Origin: Dichomitus squalens LYAD-421 SS1
Taxonomy: Eukaryota; Basidiomycota; Agaricomycetes; Polyporales; Polyporaceae
Assembly: GCF_000275845.1 (NCBI RefSeq)
Contig: NW_006766883.1
Span: forward strand, 1,511,163 to 1,575,162
Direction of reading: 5' to 3'
Length of the DNA: 64,000 nt
Positions 58,393-64,000 of this stretch are shown here, piece by piece. The notes under the pieces were generated by a model, which saw only the letters and a list, made by a program, of their open reading frames with translations, was not told the origin of the DNA and made no database searches. Every line of letters begins with the position of its first letter. The first letter of the stretch is position 1. Both the position numbers and the translations under genes were made by a program.

Positions 58393-61305
58393 ATGGCTGC
58401 GCTAACAATCCTCATAATCGGCAGCGGCGGACGAGAGCATGCTCTCGCTTGGAAGCTTTCCCAGTCCGCCCTCGTCGAGAGGATCTTCGTATGTCCAGGG
58501 AATGGAGGTACCTCACAGGAGTCGAAAACCGCAAACGTTGATCTAGCTCCTTCGGATTTTCCTGCACTGGTCCACTTTGCCGTTCAGAATGAGGTATGTT
58601 ATCAATGTATCAATGGAGCTTCGCCTGACAGCGACGTCTGCAGGTCAACCTCGTTCTCCCCGGTCCCGAACAACCTCTAGTAGATGGCGTTGAAACCTAC
58701 TTCCGCAAAGGTACGCAATCGCGGTCTCCTGCGCGATAGCTCTAATCACTCGTGAAGTTGGCATTCCTGTCTTCGGCCCCACCGCCCTTGCCGCGCGCAT
58801 GGAGGGGTCCAAGGCGTTCTCCAAGGCTTTCATGGATCGCCACAATATCCCTACCGCAAAATTCAGGACTTTCCAGGCGTTGGAGGTCGATCAGGCGATC
58901 AACTACGTTCGCACGTGCGGCTTCAAGGTCGTCCTCAAGGCTAGTGGACTTGCTGCGGGCAAGGGTGTGCTTCTGCCCGAGACCGTCGACGAGGCCATTG
59001 CCGGTCTCAAGGAGATCATGGTTGAGAACGTCTTCGGCGCGGCAGGTCGGCGACCCAGCAGTCCATGTATATTACGTGGTGTTAATGAGGATCTATTTTC
59101 TTTGTCTCAGGTAGCGAGGTCGTGGTGGAGGAGCTCCTGACCGGTCCCGAAGTATCCGTGCTGGCGTTCTCAGACGGGTACACGATAATTCCCTTACCCG
59201 CTGCGCAAGACCACAAGCGCATCGGGGAAGGAGACACCGGGCCCAATACTGGTGGCATGGGTGCTTACGCACCAGCTCCAGTCGCGACTCCTGCGGTCAC
59301 GGATCGCATCCTCAGAGAAGTGCTGCAGCCCACCATCAGTGGTATGAGAAAGGAGGGTATGTAATCCTGATTTGCCAATAAGGCTCGCCATCGTCATGCC
59401 AAGTCGCCTTGACAGGATTCCCGTTTGTCGGCCTGCTCTTCACCGGCTTGATGATCACCGAGGACGGGCCGAAAGTCCTCGAGTACAATGTTAGGTTCGG
59501 TGATCCGGAGACGGAAGCTCTCGTCTTGCTCTTGGACCCACAGACGGATCTGGCCGCCATCCTTCTCGTACGAGAACCACTTTGAATGCCTTCTCACAGG
59601 CTCATAACCCATGCTCTAATAGGCCTGCGCGGAGCGTCGACTAGACTCGGTGGATGTCAAGACTAGAGACGGCTATGCCGTTTCTGTCGTCCTCGCGTCA
59701 CAAGGTTATCCTGGCAGCTATGCAAAGGGCAAAGACATAACCCTCGGGCAAATGCCGAGCGGTAAGTTGCCTCTGACCTCGTCGGCACCGTCTGCTCTAG
59801 GGTGCTGAGATGGATATCGTTGCAGATGTCGTTGCATTCCATGCTGGCACCACGGCAGTGGACGGCAAGGTGGTCACTTCTGGTGGTAGGGTACTGTGCG
59901 TTTCGGCCTACGCACCGAACCTACGCAGTGCTCTGGACGCCGCGTATGCAGGTGTTGCCAATATAACCTTCGAGGGCAAGGTTTTCCGGCGAGACATAGC
60001 TCATAGGTGTGTATACCAAATTCATGTTGAATCTTGATGCTCACAGTCCACTATACTCAAGAGCGTTGTCTGCACAAAAGCAAGAGGCCCCGAGCTTGAC
60101 CTACGCACAAGCAGGCGTCTCCGTGGATGCCGGCAACGCCCTCGTGGAAGCCATAAAGCCCTACGTACGCGCTACTCGTCGTTCCGGCGCGGACGCAGAG
60201 ATCGGAGGATTTGGCGGCGTCTTCGACCTCAAGGCAACGGGCTACAAGGATCCCGTGCTCGTCAGCGGAACGGATGGCGTCGGCACGAAGCTGCGGATTG
60301 CGATGGAAGTCGGCATCCACGATTTCGTCGGTACGTACCTTTTGAACGGCCCGCGGCAATTCGGTTGATTGGGCGTGCCAGGAATCGATCTTGTCGCCAT
60401 GTCGGTCAATGACCTGCTCGTGCAGGGAGCGGAGCCGTTGTACTTCCTCGACTACTTCGCCTGCAGCAAGCTCGACGTCCCAACCGCGACGCGGGTCGTG
60501 AAGGGCGTCGCGGATGGCTGCGTCCAAGCGGGATGTGCCTTGATCGGCGGAGAGACCGCCGAAATGCCCAGCATGTATCACGGTGGTATGTAGTTGTTTC
60601 TGTTTACGTGCCGCTTGAATGGGCGACGCGCTGATGAGCCAGGCCTGTCGAGCTGTACGCCTCGCTGGTGCATGAGCTGACCAACTCTTGCGAACAGACG
60701 ATTACGATCTTGCTGGCTTCGCCGTTGGTGCCGTCGAACGCAACCTCATTCTCCCACAGCCCAATATCGCACCAGGAGACGTCCTCCTCGGCCTGCCCTC
60801 GTCAGGCCTGCACTCCAACGGCTTCTCACTCGTACGCAAGGTCGTCTCTGTCTCGGGACTCTCCTACGCAGACCCCTGCCCATGGGACGCCTCGCTCACG
60901 CTCGGGCGCGCCCTCCTCGAGCCGACGCGGATTTACATCAAGTCCGTCCTCCCCGCCGCGCAGGCAGGCCTGCTCAAGGGCATGTCGCACATCACCGGCG
61001 GCGGCTTCGTCGAGAACATTCCCCGCGTCCTCCCGTCGGGCACGGGCTGCTTTATCGATGCATCATCGTGGGAGTTGCCCCCTGTCTTCCGCTTCCTGAT
61101 GCGGCACGGGGGCGTCGCCCCGCACGAGATGGCGCGGACGTTCAACAATGGGATAGGGATGGTCCTCGTGGTCGCCCCAGACGCTGTCCCCGCGGCGATC
61201 GACGCGCTTCGGCGCGCAGGCGAGAAGGAGGTATTCCGGATCGGAGAGGTAACTGCTAAGAGTGGCGTGGAGATGAGGAGTCTCGACGCGTGGACAACGG
61301 GCTGA
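58393..61305 (+). CDS. ADE5,7: Bifunctional purine enzyme: GAR synthetase / AIR synthetase
   Basis: Catalyses steps 2 and 5 of de novo purine synthesis: phosphoribosylamine plus glycine to GAR, and FGAM to AIR. The N-terminal GARS part shows [74 protein letters not shown] and [15 protein letters not shown]. The C-terminal AIRS part begins near 60075: [81 protein letters not shown] and [12 protein letters not shown]. About ten exons, all with GT-AG borders. There is no third GART domain, as usual for fungi. The frame ends SLDAWTTG. Complete and apparently functional. Confidence 0.96.
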
Positions 61306-61888
61306 AAGAAAAGATCACGCAAAGGTACCGAAAGCGCGGGTCAGATGAGCCTCGGCGGGTGCGATTCTGACGAAGGGCATGACAGCTATGTAAAAAGTAT
61401 CAGATCGAATGTATCGATATTAGGGTGGCGACAGCGGAGTCGCGGAACGTCAACACGTTAGAGCGTAAGGTACTTTACCAGAAGTGTATATAGCTACGAC
61501 ATAGGGTGATGCTACGATAGGCAGATCGATGGCAAAATACGGGCTTTTATGCGTAGGACAACATGAAGAAGGACGAAGCGATAAACAAGACAATGTGTGG
61601 TCTCTAAATATGAGTGAGAGAGAACATGCAGAATGGATGGACGTATAGGATCATAAATATGAGACAGTGTGTACGCAGGCGAGGGCGGAGTGGTGGGTCA
61701 GAATGCATGAGAACCATCGTAACAGCCGTAGGATCAGGGTCCTGACGCTATGTATGTATGCGCAAGCAGATAGCCAGAGAGAGTACAAAATACACGAGAG
61801 CCCGATGGAAGACGGGAGACAGTGAGCAGACAGACCGTCAAGATAATAGCTAGCGCAAAGCACGGAGCCGAGGACAGAATAGTCCATT
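61306..61888. other. Convergent 3' spacer
   Basis: About 580 AT-rich bp between ADE5,7 and the CCCH gene, holding both 3' ends. No gene recognised. Confidence 0.45.
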
Positions 61889-64000
61889 TTAGGCGGAGAC
61901 AGAAACCTCTTTCACGGAATCGGGGACGACGGTTGCAGCGGCGGCGAAAGAGAGGGGAAGCTTCGTAACAGGTTGGTCAGGTATGACTCCGTTGGCCTCC
62001 GGCTTGCTGTCCTACGTAATGGATAAATTTTCGCGATGTGAGTTGATCGTCGAAGCACACACCTTTGACGCCGATGTTGACTGGGTCAGATCGGGAGTAC
62101 TACCCCGGGTCTGACCATCCTTACGCGGAGCAGGGGCCTGCAGGACCTGGGCGGCCGTGGGCCCAGAGTATCCAGGAGTCGTCGTGCCATTGGAACTGGC
62201 ACGAGAGGACGGGACGCCGCCAAGGACAGGGAACTCATCCGCGTTCGGGACGCGTTGAGGTTTGGGCGCCCCAAGCCTTCTGTCCGGCCGTGGACCGTTG
62301 GCGAGATGGCCGTTGGGCTTGAATGGCGGACGGCCCTTCTGACCAGGCTCAGCCGATTGCGATCGGCTAGAATCAGATGTACTCGTGCCAGTACCATTCC
62401 GGGCATGAATCGATGCCTTGTCCTTCAAAATATTATGAGCCCGCGTCAAGATACAGGATAAACGCTATAACATACATCCTGTGTCGTCATGGCGGCAAAC
62501 TTCTCCTCCAACGTGGCCACACCGTTCGCATAATAGGGAGGGCGTGGCCTATGACCTCCCCGCACGGAAAAATGGGGCGCATGGTGGCCGCCCGGCCCTT
62601 CTGGAAGAATGTGGGGGAATCTGCAGTCATCCCTGCAGCGGCGGACATACGTGTGAGCACTCATGGATAGAAGGGGGTACAAGAAACACGTACCCGTTCC
62701 TACAGCGTCCCGAAGGGAAGAACAAGCAAGGAGGCTTGCCTCCACGACCACCGAACGATGGTCTACGGGCACCGCCGCGCCGATGATGAGCCATTTCCCT
62801 GTTGATCGGCCCTGGGATATAGCCATCCGTCTGCTGCTGGCCATGTATGGGTGACCTAGGAGAAACGACATCCGCTGTGTCGCCGTTGGGGTCACCTTGC
62901 GGTGCGTATTGAGGAGGAATGGCATATTGTGGCGCGACGCCCTGCCCGTTCGGTGACATGGGAGGGTACATGCCCGGCGGTGGCGACTGGACCGTCGGGC
63001 TTGTCTGAAGAGGTGGCAGTGGAGGGACGTGGCCAGGAATCGGCACTGGTGCAGGGTGGCCATACGTTGGAGAAACGGGCGAAACGACACCATACGGTAC
63101 GGGTGGCTGTCCGTTAGAAGGACTGAAAGGCCCTTGTACTGGAGACATTACGTCCGAACCAGACGCAGTATGCCCAAAGGGAGGAGGAGACATAGGGTTC
63201 TGAGTGCCATTGGGCGAAGCACCGTACGGACCAGGAACAGGGTAATAGGTCGGGGGAGGGTACGGGCCAGGGTTCATGGGATCGTAAGGCGCAGAGTACT
63301 GCGCAGGCGGCGGAAGCGGCCCTTGCATATACGGGCTCTGTGGGTGGGCAAACATGCACGAGGAACCGTACCGGCACGCGGGATAGTATCGGCACGGGAT
63401 CATGCGAGCTACTTCCGGGGGAGGGAGGTGTCCCAGACCGTTCGGGTTTTGGTCGGTTGGCATGTGTGGGGGAGGGACATAGTAGGGTACCTGACCATCT
63501 GGCATCATGGGAGGTGGTACATGCATGGGAGGATAGTAGTAGGCACCAGGAGGTGGCGGGTAGAAGCCGGCGGAGGCCGGATCGACATTGCTGGCATCAA
63601 GTGGCTGCTGGTCCTGAGGGTACGCAGCCTCCGGCTGTACCGCAGGCGACTGCCCCAGTTTACCCTTTGCTGTAGCGAGTAGGTCAAGGATCACTAGGTC
63701 CGAAGTGTATGATTCCGGGGGGCCTTGGCTGGAACTGTTCGTGGGATCGGCACCTACGGAACGCATCACAATATAAATCCGACCGCATGAACGATGCAGT
63801 GGCGAAGCCGAATGGCGCGTACCTTTGTCAAGGAGAATTCGTACGACCTCTACGTGTCCGTTTTTTACAGCCTCGATGAGGGGAGTGACGCCGGTGAAAT
63901 CTTATGACAATACGTGTCAAAATATGGAATGTCTTGGAGCACACGATGCACGAAGGAAATATGAGTATATGCTGCTCTCACACGTACCTTTGACCTCGAT
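61889..64000 (-). CDS. Ankyrin / CCCH zinc-finger protein (5' part beyond window)
   Basis: The gene enters from the right edge. Its first visible exons encode an ankyrin unit (FTGVTPLIEAVKNGHVEVVR, then ILLDKG, about 63828-63900). Downstream come a Pro/Tyr/Met-rich region and two CCCH fingers: CRYYPACRYGSSCMFAH (C-x5-C-x5-C-x3-H, about 63355-63405) and CLFFPSGRCRNG joined across an intron to DDCRFPH (C-x7-C-x5-C-x3-H, about 62640-62740). The C-terminal part is disordered, and the last exon ends in VSVSA. The ankyrin plus CCCH layout suggests an RNA-binding post-transcriptional regulator. Introns lie near 62000, 62450, 62660, 63770 and 63901-63987. N-terminal extent unknown. Confidence 0.8.

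Overview
The window reads as a gene-dense chromosome segment from a filamentous basidiomycete, most likely a wood-decay agaricomycete. Three things point there: many short introns (about 48-100 bp), GC-rich coding exons, and a fungal gene set that includes a GH5 endoglucanase with a type-1 cellulose-binding module. I see no phage, plasmid, CRISPR or bacterial operon structure. I recognise no transposon. Gene models were built by joining exons at GT-AG borders (once GC-AG) so that known family motifs stay in frame; where exon lengths were summed the totals are divisible by three.

Layout, left to right. 0-9 kb: 5'-truncated GH5 cellulase (+), the ribosome-export GTPase Lsg1 (+), an FHA-domain checkpoint/meiotic-type kinase (+), S-formylglutathione hydrolase (-). 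9-24 kb: a Tgl2-like lipase with a long disordered N-terminus (-), a short kelch protein (+), a small secreted Kre9/Knh1-type protein (+), a small C2H2 zinc-finger gene (+), and a long Tea1/KelA-like kelch plus coiled-coil protein (+) that is a paralogue of the short one. 23.5-30 kb: Rrp5 (-) and SF3A2/Prp11 (+) in head-to-head arrangement. 30-34.4 kb: two tandem RNase T1-type secreted ribonucleases (-), then the most gene-poor stretch of the window. 34.4-48.8 kb: a Pal1-like morphology protein (-) divergent from Sld2/Drc1 (+), an F-box-type protein (+), Rpn5 (+), mitochondrial ribosomal protein mS23 (-), a 54-residue metallothionein (+), and a membrane nitrilase-fold protein resembling apolipoprotein N-acyltransferase (+). 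49-54 kb: an unrecognised gene broken by a run of Ns and an exact 834-bp duplication that looks like an assembly error. 54.7-64 kb: an unrecognised disordered protein (-), the bifunctional purine enzyme Ade5,7 (+), and an ankyrin/CCCH zinc-finger protein (-) that runs off the right edge.

Most genes are housekeeping: ribosome assembly (Lsg1, Rrp5, mS23), splicing, proteasome, replication and purine synthesis. Four encode secreted or predicted secreted products (GH5, Kre9-like, two RNases). Two kelch genes and the Pal1-like gene relate to hyphal polarity. The most distinctive theme is exon architecture. Three genes have a first coding exon of only 3-4 nt, and microexons of 8-11 nt encode catalytic motifs (kinase HRDLK, lipase GHSMGG). 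One RNase paralogue uses a GC-AG intron where its sister uses GT-AG. I found no convincing new multi-gene system.
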